Source: M3007 sp964621185
GTDB taxonomy: Bacteria > Bacteroidota > Bacteroidia > Chitinophagales > Saprospiraceae
Reading direction: 5' to 3'
Length of the DNA: 64,000 nucleotides
Assembly (NCBI GenBank): GCA_964621185.1
Contig: CAZULM010000025.1
Location: 17,040-81,039, forward strand
Under the pieces are notes generated by a model. That model saw only the letters and a program-made list of their open reading frames with translations. It made no database searches and was not told the origin of the DNA. This document shows positions 25,592 through 34,625 of this stretch, piece by piece. Within the stretch, counting starts at the first letter, position 1, and each line of letters starts with the position of its first letter. A program made the position numbers and the translations under genes.

Positions 25592-27040
25592 ATGCAGCGT
25601 ATCAAAATAGCTGAAATCCTCCGCAGCGAGCCCCTCAGCTCCGAAATATTGGTAAAAGGCTGGGTAAAAGCCTTCCGCAACAACCAGTTTATAGCCCTCA
25701 ACGACGGTTCCACTGCCAGCAACCTGCAAGTCGTGGTCGATTTTGAGAACACAGCCCCTGCGATTATCGAGCGCATCAAGTTTGGCGCGGCCATCGCCGC
25801 CCGCGGCCTGCTGGTAGAAAGTCAGGGCAAGGGCCAAAAGGTAGAGCTCAAGGCCAGTGAGATCACCATTTACGGCGATTGCAACCTCGATGAGTTCCCC
25901 TTGCAGCCAAAGCGCCAGTCTTTGGAGTTCTTGCGGGAAAACGCCCACCTGCGCTTCCGCACCAACACTTTCGGCGCGGTGTTCCGCATCCGCCATGCCC
26001 TGGCGTTTGCGGTGCACAAGTTTTTCAACGACCGCGGCTTCTACTACCTGCACACCCCCATCATCACGGCCAGCGATGCCGAAGGGGCCGGGGAGATGTT
26101 CCAGGTGACAACTTTGCCTTTGGACAACATGCCGCGAACCGACAGAGGCTCGGTCGATTTTTCAAAAGACTTTTTCGGGCGACCCACGAACCTGACCGTT
26201 TCCGGCCAGTTGGAAGCCGAGCTCGGCGCCCTGGCACTCGGCGACGTATATACCTTTGGCCCCACGTTCCGGGCGGAAAACTCCAACACCACCCGGCACT
26301 TGGCCGAGTTCTGGATGATCGAGCCGGAAGTGGCGTTCAACGACCTCAACGACAACATGGATCTGGCAGAGGACATGCTCCGCTTTGTCATCGGCTATGC
26401 TTTGGAACATTGTGCCGACGACCTTCAGATATTGGAAGACAGGCTGTTGGAAGAAGAAAAAAGCAAGCCGCAAGATCAGCGCAGCGAGATGTCGCTCACC
26501 GAGAAATTGCGCTTCGTGATGGACAACCGTTTCGAGCGCCTTACCTATACCGAGGCAATCGACATCCTAAAAAACTCCAACCCAAACAAAAAGGGCAAGT
26601 TCCAGTTCCCGGTGGAGGGCTGGGGCACCGACCTGCAAAGCGAGCACGAGCGTTACTTAGTAGAAAAACATTTCAAGAAACCAGTTATCCTGACCAACTA
26701 CCCGGCGGCCATCAAGGCGTTCTACATGCGGCAAGACGACCCGAAAGAAGGGGTGCCCGGCCCGACCGTATCAGCCATGGACATCCTTTTCCCCGGCATC
26801 GGGGAAATCGTCGGCGGCTCGCAGCGCGAAGAGCGGCTCGACAAGCTCAAAACCCGGATGCAGGAAATGCACATCCCGGAGGAGGAACTGTACTGGTACC
26901 TCGACACCCGCCGCTTCGGCACCTGCCCGCACGCCGGCTTTGGCCTGGGTTTCGAGCGCTTGGTGTTATTTGTCACGGGCATGACCAATATCCGCGACGT
27001 AATTGCGTTTCCCAGGTTCCCGGGCAGCGCCGAGTTTTAG
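25592..27040 (+). CDS. asnS: asparaginyl-tRNA synthetase
   Basis: This 482-residue class IIb synthetase charges tRNA-Asn. The N-terminal OB fold begins ILVKGWVKAFRNNQFIALND. Motif 2 is in TFGPTFRAENSNTTRHLAEF, the typical AsnRS wording. Motif 3 is near the end (HAGFGLGFERLVLFVTGM, then NIRDVIAFPRFPG). An inserted segment after motif 2 (residues about 265-340) fits Bacteroidota AsnRS. Length and motifs are complete. Confidence 0.97.
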   Translation: MQRIKIAEILRSEPLSSEILVKGWVKAFRNNQFIALNDGSTASNLQVVVDFENTAPAIIERIKFGAAIAARGLLVESQGKGQKVELKASEITIYGDCNLDEFPLQPKRQSLEFLRENAHLRFRTNTFGAVFRIRHALAFAVHKFFNDRGFYYLHTPIITASDAEGAGEMFQVTTLPLDNMPRTDRGSVDFSKDFFGRPTNLTVSGQLEAELGALALGDVYTFGPTFRAENSNTTRHLAEFWMIEPEVAFNDLNDNMDLAEDMLRFVIGYALEHCADDLQILEDRLLEEEKSKPQDQRSEMSLTEKLRFVMDNRFERLTYTEAIDILKNSNPNKKGKFQFPVEGWGTDLQSEHERYLVEKHFKKPVILTNYPAAIKAFYMRQDDPKEGVPGPTVSAMDILFPGIGEIVGGSQREERLDKLKTRMQEMHIPEEELYWYLDTRRFGTCPHAGFGLGFERLVLFVTGMTNIRDVIAFPRFPGSAEF

Positions 27041-27143
27041 AGAATACGGCAGGATTGGGGCGTTTAACGGGGCTTGTTAAGGTTTTTCGGGATTTGTTGA
27101 AAGATTTTTGCCGAAAAACTTGCATTGTATGTTAAGATTCCCT

Positions 27144-27151
27144 TAATTTTG
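27144..27151 (+). promoter_or_regulatory. -7 element (TAATTTTG) before the RsbW-like gene
   Basis: TAATTTTG fits TAnnTTTG. It precedes the gene by about 110 bp, leaving a long leader. Confidence 0.4.
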
Positions 27152-27261
27152 TAGCTGTATTCAAGTATATTCCGTCCTAAGAACATGTTGGCAGCGATAT
27201 TCTTAATCCGGTTGCATCGCTGTTTAGTACAAGTGTCATCATACTGTGTTCCACCGGCTCC

Positions 27262-27699
27262 ATGAGCCTATTTTTAACGAAACTTATGCGAATGAGCGAC
27301 TTGCACACGAACCTTACCCTCCCCTCAGACCCACAACAAGTTTCTAAAGTCGAACCATTTGTCCATGACGTAGCTACCCGCTACAACCTTTCCCCAGGCA
27401 AGCAAGGCGATATCCTTGTAAGCCTCACCGAAGCCGTCAACAACGCCATCTTGCACGGCAACCAAGGCGACCAGCGCAAACACGTATCCATTTCTTTCCA
27501 GCGCCAACAGGATTCCCTGTCCGTGCTCGTGAGCGATGAAGGCCCCGGTTTCGACCCAGGCCAGGTGCCAGACCCAACCTGCCCCGACCGCATCGAATGT
27601 TGTGGCGGCCGCGGCTTGTTGCTGATGCGCAACCTGAGCGACGAATGTTGTTTCTACCGTGGTGGCAGCACCGTAGAAATGCGTTTCAAAATTTCCTGA
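27262..27699 (+). CDS. RsbW-like anti-sigma factor / serine kinase ATPase
   Basis: This protein has 145 residues from the ATG at 27262; ATGs at 27286 and 27292 (MSDLHTNLTLPSDPQQ) give a more typical N-terminus. It is a single GHKL ATPase domain: N box LVSLTEAVNNAILHGNQGD, G1 box VSDEGPGFDPG, and G2 box CCGGRGLLLMRNLSDE. Such proteins bind ATP and control a sigma factor or phosphorylate an anti-anti-sigma (STAS) protein. Neither partner is adjacent, so the target lies elsewhere. A hairpin separates it from ybeY. Confidence 0.85.
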   Translation: MSLFLTKLMRMSDLHTNLTLPSDPQQVSKVEPFVHDVATRYNLSPGKQGDILVSLTEAVNNAILHGNQGDQRKHVSISFQRQQDSLSVLVSDEGPGFDPGQVPDPTCPDRIECCGGRGLLLMRNLSDECCFYRGGSTVEMRFKIS

Positions 27700-27719
27700 T
27701 TTCACTGCCAATGCAAACA

Positions 27720-27760
27720 CCGAACCTCTGAAGGGACATGCCTTCAGAGGTTCGGCGTTT
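27720..27760 (+). terminator. terminator-like hairpin after the RsbW-like gene
   Basis: CCGAACCTCTGAAGG (27720-27734) pairs perfectly with CCTTCAGAGGTTCGG (27741-27755), then CGTTTAT. The T-run is weak, so attenuation before ybeY is also possible. Confidence 0.65.
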
Positions 27761-27777
27761 ATAGCCGATACCATCAC

Positions 27778-28242
27778 ATGGACTTTCCAAATTTGCCGGA
27801 CGAGCTGCCGGAATCGCCCGTTTCTTTCTACTTCGAGGACCTGACTTTTGACCTGCCAAAAGAAACGTCGCTGGCAGAATGGCTGGCATCGATCGCCACC
27901 GTGGAGCAAAAAGCACTGACCGAGGTCAATTTTATCTTCTGCTCCGACGAGCACCTGCGAAGCATCAACGTAGAATACCTGGCCCACGATTATTACACCG
28001 ATGTGATCACCTTCCCTTATGCCGACGACGCTGTGCACGGCGATGTGTTCATCAGCGCCGAGCGGGTGCGCGACAACGCTGCCACCCTTGGCGTGACCTT
28101 TGAGGCCGAGCTGTGCCGGGTGATGGCACACGGGGTGCTACACCTGGCCGGTTACGACGACAAGACGCCCGAAAAAAAGCTGGAAATGACGGCACGGGAA
28201 GACTTTTTCCTTCGCTCCTGCCCCATTATTTCAGCCATTTGA
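27778..28242 (+). CDS. ybeY: endoribonuclease YbeY
   Basis: This 154-residue metalloenzyme acts in 16S rRNA maturation and ribosome quality control. The substrate-side motif is LAHDYYTDVITFPY. The metal motif is MAHGVLHLAGYDDKTPE, with His118 and His122. The third ligand position of the E. coli motif (GYDH) is Asp128 here; the Bacteroidota forms I recall also have Asp there, so it is probably active. The sequence is full length. Confidence 0.93.
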   Translation: MDFPNLPDELPESPVSFYFEDLTFDLPKETSLAEWLASIATVEQKALTEVNFIFCSDEHLRSINVEYLAHDYYTDVITFPYADDAVHGDVFISAERVRDNAATLGVTFEAELCRVMAHGVLHLAGYDDKTPEKKLEMTAREDFFLRSCPIISAI

Positions 28243-28357
28243 TAAACAAAACGGGCAGAGTGCGCATTACTTATGCAGGCTATCATTTGTTACGAAAACT
28301 CTATTTCAGCGTCTAAAAGGCAAATTGATTCCGTTGAAAATTTTAAAATCTATCTAT

Positions 28358-29044
28358 ATGAAAAACAAATCCCTCCTCTTCCTCCTGTTCTCTTTCCTTT
28401 TTTCCGTCGCCGCCCATGCCCAATGGAACGTGGTTCGCGAAACCACCCGCGTCATGTCCTTCGGCAGCCGCCCCTGCTTCCGCATGGAGTTTGCCGACAC
28501 CGATACCAGGTCCATTGAAAAGATATGGCGCGACTTCGCCAAGAAAAATTTCAACGCCAAGCTCAAAAAAAACCGGGGCGAATGGACGGCCACCAAGCTC
28601 CGCGCTCCTTTCATGGGCGACCAGCCCTTTGCCATATACTCCACCATCGAGCAAGAAGGCAACCGCTCCTCCCTCAACGTATGGATCGACGCCGGCCCCT
28701 ATTTCCTCAACAGCCGCGACAACCGCAACCGCACCGATGAGATGATGCGCACCTTGCAACAGTGCTATTTCGATATCCGCCGCGAAGCCGTTGGCAGCGA
28801 CCTGAAAGACGAGGAGAACAAGCTCAAAGAGCTCGAAAATACCCAGAAGAAACTGGTGCGCGAAAACGAATCCCTCCGCAAAGACATCGAATCCTGGAAG
28901 GCAAAAATCCAGAAAGCCGAACAAGACCTGGTGAACAACGTGCAGCAACAGGAATCGAACTTAGTGGACCAGGAGGCGCAGCGCCGTGCTGTGGAAGAAG
29001 TGAAAAAGCGACTGCAGAATGTAGAGAATGAAGGGGGGAATTGA
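28358..29044 (+). CDS. secreted coiled-coil protein, unknown function
   Basis: This 228-residue protein starts at 28358 with a clear signal peptide (MKNKSLLFLLFSFLFSVAAH) ending AQ. Residues about 25-140 form a compact domain (VVRETTRVMSFGSRPCFRME, NRSSLNVWIDAGPYFLNS). Residues about 150-225 are a long charged coiled coil (LKDEENKLKELENTQKKLVR, then SLRKDIESWKAKIQKAEQDL). It is probably periplasmic. No named family was recognised. A 10-bp-stem hairpin lies 27 bp after the stop. Confidence 0.7.
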   Translation: MKNKSLLFLLFSFLFSVAAHAQWNVVRETTRVMSFGSRPCFRMEFADTDTRSIEKIWRDFAKKNFNAKLKKNRGEWTATKLRAPFMGDQPFAIYSTIEQEGNRSSLNVWIDAGPYFLNSRDNRNRTDEMMRTLQQCYFDIRREAVGSDLKDEENKLKELENTQKKLVRENESLRKDIESWKAKIQKAEQDLVNNVQQQESNLVDQEAQRRAVEEVKKRLQNVENEGGN

Positions 29045-29070
29045 GGCTCCCCTTGTAGTTTTATTGGTGG

Positions 29071-29107
29071 CACGAGCCGCTCTGGTGATGCACCGGGGCG
29101 GCTCGTG
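29071..29107 (+). terminator. hairpin after the coiled-coil gene
   Basis: CACGAGCCGC pairs with GCGGCTCGTG over a 17-base loop. There is no T-run, so termination is likely but not certain. Confidence 0.5.
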
Positions 29108-29273
29108 GTGCTTAAACAGGGTCTCCCTGCGACTGCAAAATTTCTTTTTCTTCCGTTATTAACGGGTACCTCCGTACGCGGGGATGTTGTGTAATAGATG
29201 GAACCCATATTTGGATGTGGGATGTTTTCGGTATCCCCAATAAGCGCAACTGTCTATCTACCCGCGCACTTTA

Positions 29274-29315
29274 CGTGGAAGGATTCTTACGAGGAGGGCA
29301 AGCAAGGGTGTAGGT
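29274..29315 (+). repeat. repeat family 3, copy 3
   Basis: GCGCACTTTACGTGGAAGG, then ATTCTTACGAGGAGGGCAAG and CAAGGGTGTAGGTA match the 25375 copy with scattered changes. It ends 10 bp from the 3' end of the T9SS cargo gene. Confidence 0.75.
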
Positions 29316-29325
29316 AACGCGGCGC

Positions 29326-30414
29326 CTACCTTTTCCAAAACCGCCCCACCGACATCTCCTGCCCCTCCACCAGACGGAACAGCAGCGCCCCTTCCGGAAG
29401 CTCGGCAAGTTCCAATAGATACTCAAGCGTTTCCGCCGGAAAAACGCCCGAGCGCAGCACTCGCCCGCCCATGTCGAGTATTTGCCAAACCCCGTCCGCT
29501 GCCAGGGCTTTGTCGAGCGATACCATTAGGGCGGCATTAGCTACTGTTGGGGAAAGGGTGATGCCACCGGGGCTGCCAAAATTGACCGATACCACCTTGC
29601 TGTGCGTGTACTTCCCATCAAAATCTACCTGTTTGAGGCGGTAGTAGTTTTTGCCGGGGAATGGCTTGTCATCGGCGAAAGCATAAAAATGGGGTTCATT
29701 ACTGGTGCCAGCGCCAGGTACAATGGCAATTTCTTCAAAAGCGAGGCCGTCGGCACTGCGTTGCAATTCAAAATGGTCGTTCTCTTGCTCCGAAGCCGTC
29801 TGCCAGGACAAGTTGATTCGGTTCGGGAAAATTTTTGCCCGAAAATCGACCAATTCTACCGGCAAAATAAGGGTGCCGGTAAGCAGGGCATTGTCGATGC
29901 GGGAGGTACGGTTGGTGCCACTTGAATTGTTCAGTTTATGGATCAGGATAAACAGGTTGGGCAAGCCCGCAAATGAGGCCGGAATGGTGCCCGATTTGGA
30001 TTCATAGGTGGTAGAAGGGGTGTAGCTGGGCACCACGGTCGTCCAGGGGTCGAGGCCGGTGGGGCTCACCCGCACGTCAAAGGTGCCGATTTGGGCGCTG
30101 CTTACCCGGTGGCAGTAGGTGAATTGCAAGGTTCCGGTGTACCCAATGGTCGATGTCTGGAACAAGTAGTTGTCGCCGGTGGTCCAGTCGTCGTAGTCCT
30201 TGGCGCCGGTAGAGTTGAAGGGGATGGCGACGCAATCGGCTGTGGCCCCTTGTGTGTTCCCGACTTCCGTGATGCCTGTGGTGGCAAAGGTGGCCACGCC
30301 GGAGGAGGGCAGCAGGGAGCCATTTTCAAATTCAAACAAAAAAATGGTGGTTTGGCAATCGCTTGGAGGGTGTGCCAAAGCAAGCAACATCAAGGAATTG
30401 AAAAGGTGTTTCAT
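29326..30414 (-). CDS. T9SS cargo protein (paralogue 1)
   Basis: This 362-residue protein starts at 30414 with MKHLFNSLMLLALAHPPSDC. The N-terminal half is a beta-sandwich-like region (DDWTTGDNYLFQTSTIGYTG, SAQIGTFDVRVSPTGLDPW). A linker domain follows (LPVELVDFRAKIFPNRINLS, ENDHFELQRSADGLAFEEIA, GKNYYRLKQVDFDGKYTHSK). The type A T9SS sorting domain closes it (VWQILDMGGRVLRSGVF, ALLFRLVEGQEMSVGRFWKR). It should be secreted and attached to the surface. Its C-terminal 200 residues closely match the next gene, so the pair arose by duplication with divergent N-termini. Confidence 0.82.
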   Translation of the reverse strand: MKHLFNSLMLLALAHPPSDCQTTIFLFEFENGSLLPSSGVATFATTGITEVGNTQGATADCVAIPFNSTGAKDYDDWTTGDNYLFQTSTIGYTGTLQFTYCHRVSSAQIGTFDVRVSPTGLDPWTTVVPSYTPSTTYESKSGTIPASFAGLPNLFILIHKLNNSSGTNRTSRIDNALLTGTLILPVELVDFRAKIFPNRINLSWQTASEQENDHFELQRSADGLAFEEIAIVPGAGTSNEPHFYAFADDKPFPGKNYYRLKQVDFDGKYTHSKVVSVNFGSPGGITLSPTVANAALMVSLDKALAADGVWQILDMGGRVLRSGVFPAETLEYLLELAELPEGALLFRLVEGQEMSVGRFWKR

Positions 30415-30487
30415 AACAGGCAGGTTTAGGTGGAACCAATCGGCACTATATTCCCAACACAAAAACCAATCCGAAAGTTGCCCTGTA

Positions 30488-31645
30488 TCAGTTGTTCTTA
30501 AAAAACTGCTGTGTCAGCACTTCCTGCCCCAGCACCAGCCGGAATACAAGCGCTCCAACAGGCCAATCGGACGAACTCAAAGGGTATTCGGTCATTTCGG
30601 CAGGGAAAATACCGCTGCGCAGCACGCACCCACGCATATCAAGCACCTGCCAGCGCCCGTCTTCGGAATGTTGTTTTTCGAGCGATACCCGTAGCTCGCT
30701 GCTGGCGGGCATGGGCGACAGGGTGAGGCCGACTGTTTTGCCAAAATTGACCGATACTACTTTACTGTAGGTGTATTTGCCGTCAAAATCGACCTGTCTG
30801 AGGCGGTAGTAGTTTTTGCCGGGGAGTGGCAGCGGGTCGGTAAAACTATAGTCCTGCGGCGTGTCGGAGTCGCCGGCGCCTGCCACCTGCCCGATTTCCC
30901 TGAACTGTATGCCATCGGCAGCGCGCTCGATGGAGAAGTAGGCATTGGAGCGCTCGGAGGCGGTGGTAAAGGTGATTTTTATGCCCACCTGGTTCAGAAT
31001 AGCCCTGAAATCGTAAAGCTCGACAGGAAGGTTGGTATTCGAGTTGTTTTTAAACCGGACAGTTCTTCCTACTTGATCGGCCTCATGTGGAATGGCGTAA
31101 ACAGTGGCCGAAGTGCCAGGCGCTATGGTGACAGAGCCAGTAAATGTATTGGTGGTAAGGTTGGTTTGAGCCGGAGTGCCAAAATCCGTAGCACCCCCTC
31201 CATTGTTGTCAATCCTGACAGTGAACTTGCATGAAGACCCTGTACCGCTTACAGCTGTCAGCCAAACGAGCTGTTCAAACCTGAACGCGGTGCCACCGGC
31301 AGCGTTGGTAATAGTAAACTGGTAATATTTGTTTGCCGAAAAACTTGCATCGGCAGAAGCTGTATTGAACCCTGAGCCGCTAATTCCATCGCTGGCAGAA
31401 ACACAGGTGACACCGCTACCCCTTGAAAGCTGTGAAAATGTAACAGTAGCAGGAAGGGGTGGCACACCAGTCCAGGTTGATGTTGGCGCTGCGGGACAAG
31501 TGATGCTTCCCATTCCAGATACCGTGACAACGGTTATTTGTCCAAAAACCAGGGAACTGGGCGCCAAAAATGCAAGGACACCCAAAATAAGCTTATTGAT
31601 TGTCTTTTTGGGCTCGAATGAATTCGGAGAAAAATAATGTGCCAT
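30488..31645 (-). CDS. T9SS cargo protein (paralogue 2)
   Basis: This 385-residue protein has a signal at about residues 15-36 (TINKLILGVLAFLAPSSLVF). Its beta-rich N-terminal domain (TSTWTGVPPLPATVTFSQLS, SANKYYQFTITNAAGGTAFR) shows no close match to its neighbour. The linker and sorting domain are near-copies of paralogue 1 (GKNYYRLRQVDFDGKYTYSK, then VVSVNFGKTVGLTLSPMP, ending LTQQFFKNN). It lies 73 bp upstream of paralogue 1 on the same strand. The binding or enzymatic role of the variable half is unknown. Confidence 0.82.
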   Translation of the reverse strand: MAHYFSPNSFEPKKTINKLILGVLAFLAPSSLVFGQITVVTVSGMGSITCPAAPTSTWTGVPPLPATVTFSQLSRGSGVTCVSASDGISGSGFNTASADASFSANKYYQFTITNAAGGTAFRFEQLVWLTAVSGTGSSCKFTVRIDNNGGGATDFGTPAQTNLTTNTFTGSVTIAPGTSATVYAIPHEADQVGRTVRFKNNSNTNLPVELYDFRAILNQVGIKITFTTASERSNAYFSIERAADGIQFREIGQVAGAGDSDTPQDYSFTDPLPLPGKNYYRLRQVDFDGKYTYSKVVSVNFGKTVGLTLSPMPASSELRVSLEKQHSEDGRWQVLDMRGCVLRSGIFPAEMTEYPLSSSDWPVGALVFRLVLGQEVLTQQFFKNN

Positions 31646-31695
31646 AGTGTTCCACTTTATTTTTTGGACAATAAAATCTGTTTTTGTTGCCCCAG

Positions 31696-32919
31696 TTACA
31701 CCACTTTCCCGCTCACCTCCCCAAAACCAACCCGCGCTTCGCCGTTCCCTGCCCAGCCGCGTATGGTCAGCGTATCCCCGTCTTCCAAGAAAGTACGGGT
31801 ACTGCCGTCTTTCAGCGTGATGGGGTTTTTGCCGCCCCAGGATATTTCGAGCAGTGAACCGTAGGAACCGGGATTAGGGCCGCTGATGGTGCCGGAGGCC
31901 ATCAGGTCGCCCACTTGCACGTTGCAGCCGTTCACGGTATGGTGGGCGAGCTGCTGGGCCATCGACCAGTAAAGATACTTGCTGTTGGAGCGCGCGACAA
32001 TGGTTTCGGTGTTGTTTTTTTGTGTAGCAATGGCGACTTCCAGCTCGATGTCGCAGTTCTGCGCGCCGCGGCCCTTGAGGTATTCCAGCGGGGCGGGGTT
32101 TTGCTTTGGGCCTTTTACCCGGAAAGGCTTCAGGGCTTCCAGCGGCACGATCCAGGGGGAAATGCTGGAGCCGAAGTTTTTGCCCAGGAAGGGCCCGAGC
32201 GGCACGTATTCCCAGCGCTGGATGTCGCGGGCGCTCCAGTCGTTGAACAGAACCAGGCCGAAGATATGTTCCTCTGCCTTGTCAACGGGGATGGGCGTGC
32301 CCAAGGGGCTTTCCTTGCCAATCACAAAAGCCATTTCTAACTCGAAGTCCAATTGGCGCGAGGCGGCAAAAACGGGTGTGTCCGTCACGCCCGGGGGAAG
32401 TATTTGCCCGCTGGGCCGTTTGATGGGGGTTCCGCTTACCACGATGGAGGAGGCGCGGCCGTGGTAGCCCACGGGCAGCCAGCGCCAGTTGGGCAGCAGC
32501 GGGTTGTCGGGGCGGAACATCTTGCCTACGTTGGTGGCGTGCTCGATGCTGCTGTAAAAATCGGTGTAATTGGGCACGCGGATGGGCATCAACATCGTGG
32601 CGCTGAGGCGCTCGTGGAGCAACTGGGCGGCACTTTCGGGCCTTTTTTCCAGCTCCAGCCATTCCCGCACTTTCCGGCGCACCCGGTTGCTGACGGGCTT
32701 GCCCAGCGCGATAAAGTCGTTGAGGGTGCTTTGCTCGAATATTTTTTTGAAGAACCGGCGCTTGCCGAACAGGCCGGCTTCTGCCGCTGCCGCCAGATCG
32801 ACCACGTGGTCGCCGATGGCGATTCCCGCACGGGGGGCATCGCTGCCCGCCGGCTTGAACACGCCAAACGGCAGGTTGCGTATGGAAAAATCGGAATGAT
32901 CGGGTATGGGTAGCCACAT
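31696..32919 (-). CDS. fahA: fumarylacetoacetase
   Basis: This 407-residue enzyme hydrolyses 4-fumarylacetoacetate to fumarate and acetoacetate, the last step of tyrosine catabolism. The catalytic His lies in NYTDFYSSIEHATNVGKMFR, which is nearly the mammalian wording. Metal-binding and fold motifs include LPVGYHGRASSIVVSG, FELEMAFVIGKESPLG and LFNDWSARDIQRWEYVPLG. It lies 13 bp downstream of the CBS-domain gene. No other tyrosine-pathway gene is here, but tryptophan dioxygenase is at 59070. Confidence 0.95.
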   Translation of the reverse strand: MWLPIPDHSDFSIRNLPFGVFKPAGSDAPRAGIAIGDHVVDLAAAAEAGLFGKRRFFKKIFEQSTLNDFIALGKPVSNRVRRKVREWLELEKRPESAAQLLHERLSATMLMPIRVPNYTDFYSSIEHATNVGKMFRPDNPLLPNWRWLPVGYHGRASSIVVSGTPIKRPSGQILPPGVTDTPVFAASRQLDFELEMAFVIGKESPLGTPIPVDKAEEHIFGLVLFNDWSARDIQRWEYVPLGPFLGKNFGSSISPWIVPLEALKPFRVKGPKQNPAPLEYLKGRGAQNCDIELEVAIATQKNNTETIVARSNSKYLYWSMAQQLAHHTVNGCNVQVGDLMASGTISGPNPGSYGSLLEISWGGKNPITLKDGSTRTFLEDGDTLTIRGWAGNGEARVGFGEVSGKVV

Positions 32920-32932
32920 GGGATAACTGGTT

Positions 32933-34234
32933 TTATTCGCCAGCGCCGTTTTCGGGCTCAGGCTGTTTGGTGATCAGTACTTTGTCGATCTTGCTCTTGT
33001 CCATGTCGATGATCTCGAAGCGGTAGCCCTCCGCATCCAGGTAGTCTCCAACGGTGGGTATTTCGCTCAGTTTGTACAAAATAAAACCTGCGAGCGTGGA
33101 GTAGTCGGTATCTTCGAAATCGAATTCTTTCAAGCTGACGGTTTCGCGCAGCTCGTCGATGGGTATCATGCCGTCCACCAGCAGGCTGCCATCTTCACGG
33201 GTCACGATATCCGGGTCTTCGAGGTCGTCGAGGTCGGGCAGGGTGCCAAAAATATTCTCTGTGAGGTCGTGCAGGGTGATGATGCCTTCGGTGGAGCCGT
33301 ACTCGTCCACCACCACGGCGAAGTAGTTGCGCTCTTTTCGGAAGCGCTCCAGTATTTTCAAGGCGTTCATGGTTTCGGGGATGTACAGCGGCTGTGTCAG
33401 TATGTCCTGGAGTTTGAAGCCCTGGTTCGATTTTTTGTCCACGTAGTCGCGCAATTTCAGCACGCCCAGGATGTTTTCGATGGAATCGTCGCAGACCAGG
33501 AATTTGGTGAACCCGCTTTCGTAAATCTTGTGTTCGATCTCAGCTTCAGGGGCATTGATGTTGAGCCATTCCACCGAATTGCGGTGCGTCATGATGGTGT
33601 AGGCGTCGCGGTCGGCAAAGCGCAAGATGTTCTGGATGAACTCGCTCTCTTTTTGTTCGATCACGCCTTGCTGGTTGGCCATTTTGACCATCAGCTTGAT
33701 CTCGTCTTCCGAAATACTCTGTTGGTCGTTGGGCTTGATGAACAACAGGCGCATGAACAGTTTGGTGCTCCAGCTCAGGAAAGTGGAGATGGGACCGGTG
33801 ATTTTGGTGATAAAGTTCATCGCCGGCGCGCAGGTGAGCGCAAGCGCTTCTGCGTATTGGATGGCGATGTACTTAGGCGCCAACTCACCAATGATAAGGG
33901 ACAGATAGGTGATGATCGAAACTACGACGGTCAGCGATATTTGCTCTGCATATGGCTGGAAAGCAGGCACCATGGCAATCAATGGCTCCAATTGGTGCCC
34001 GATTGCTACCCCGGCATACGCCCCTTCCACAATACTGATCAGGGTGATGCCGATTTGCATGGCCGAAAGGTACTGGTCGATGTTGTCGAGCAGGTTTAAG
34101 GCAATGACGGCATTGCGGTTGCCTTTCAGCTTTTCGCCTTCCAGGCGCGAGCGTTTGGCGGTGAGCAGCGCTATTTCACCCAACACGAGCAAGCCGTGCA
34201 GAAAAATGAGGAGGACTACTATAATTATTTCCAT
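32933..34234 (-). CDS. CNNM/CorC-type membrane protein with CBS pair
   Basis: This 433-residue protein starts with a DUF21 membrane domain (about residues 1-180: MEIIIVVLLIFLHGLLVLGE, ISLTVVVSIITYLSLIIGEL). Two CBS motifs follow (DAYTIMTHRNSVEWLNINAP; TQPLYIPETMNALKILERFR), and a C-terminal CorC_HlyC domain closes it (LAGFILYKLSEIPTVGDYLD). The family is linked to magnesium or cobalt efflux and is often misnamed hemolysin. A -7 element (TACTTTTG on the minus strand, 34379-34386) lies 145 bp upstream. It is probably co-transcribed with fahA. Confidence 0.93.
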   Translation of the reverse strand: MEIIIVVLLIFLHGLLVLGEIALLTAKRSRLEGEKLKGNRNAVIALNLLDNIDQYLSAMQIGITLISIVEGAYAGVAIGHQLEPLIAMVPAFQPYAEQISLTVVVSIITYLSLIIGELAPKYIAIQYAEALALTCAPAMNFITKITGPISTFLSWSTKLFMRLLFIKPNDQQSISEDEIKLMVKMANQQGVIEQKESEFIQNILRFADRDAYTIMTHRNSVEWLNINAPEAEIEHKIYESGFTKFLVCDDSIENILGVLKLRDYVDKKSNQGFKLQDILTQPLYIPETMNALKILERFRKERNYFAVVVDEYGSTEGIITLHDLTENIFGTLPDLDDLEDPDIVTREDGSLLVDGMIPIDELRETVSLKEFDFEDTDYSTLAGFILYKLSEIPTVGDYLDAEGYRFEIIDMDKSKIDKVLITKQPEPENGAGE

Positions 34235-34625
34235 GTGTAGAATGCCAGCGTCGCCATTGCTTCAGGTTTGTCGTTTTTGCGGCACAATGCCCGTTTTTTT
34301 GTTGGGCTGAGCGATTTTGGCAATTGTGTTTGACGGGAAAGTGAATGAAGTGTTGTGCGCAAATGTTGATTTTAGACGCAAAAGTACCTTTATTGGCACA
34401 ATTATGGATTAAATTTTATGCGGTTGCCTGGCTTGGGATAAAAAAAATGTTAAAAACTGAAAAAAATTTTGGCTCCAACACAATATCGCCATACTTTTGG
34501 CCAAGTCAAACGACCTATCACCTTCTTTTCTCACTAAAAATAACGTAAAGCTTATCGATTGTAACTTGTACACCAATTAAATTCTGCTTTAATTTAACTG
34601 GTTAACAGCAAAACCACTATTGCTC
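34235..34625. other. divergent control region, CorC-type gene / ECF sigma factor
   Basis: This 391-bp gap is A/T-rich and holds no gene. It carries a minus-strand -7 element (34379-34386) and a plus-strand promoter (34469-34499). Confidence 0.6.
34469..34499 (+). promoter_or_regulatory. promoter for the ECF sigma gene
   Basis: TTG at 34469 and TACTTTTG at 34492-34499 are 20 bp apart. The ATG lies 127 bp downstream, so the leader is long. Confidence 0.6.

Noticed and set aside
25269..25610. Plus-strand frame upstream of asnS
   Set aside because: It is built from the inverted repeat, overlaps the asnS promoter and start, and has no coding signature.
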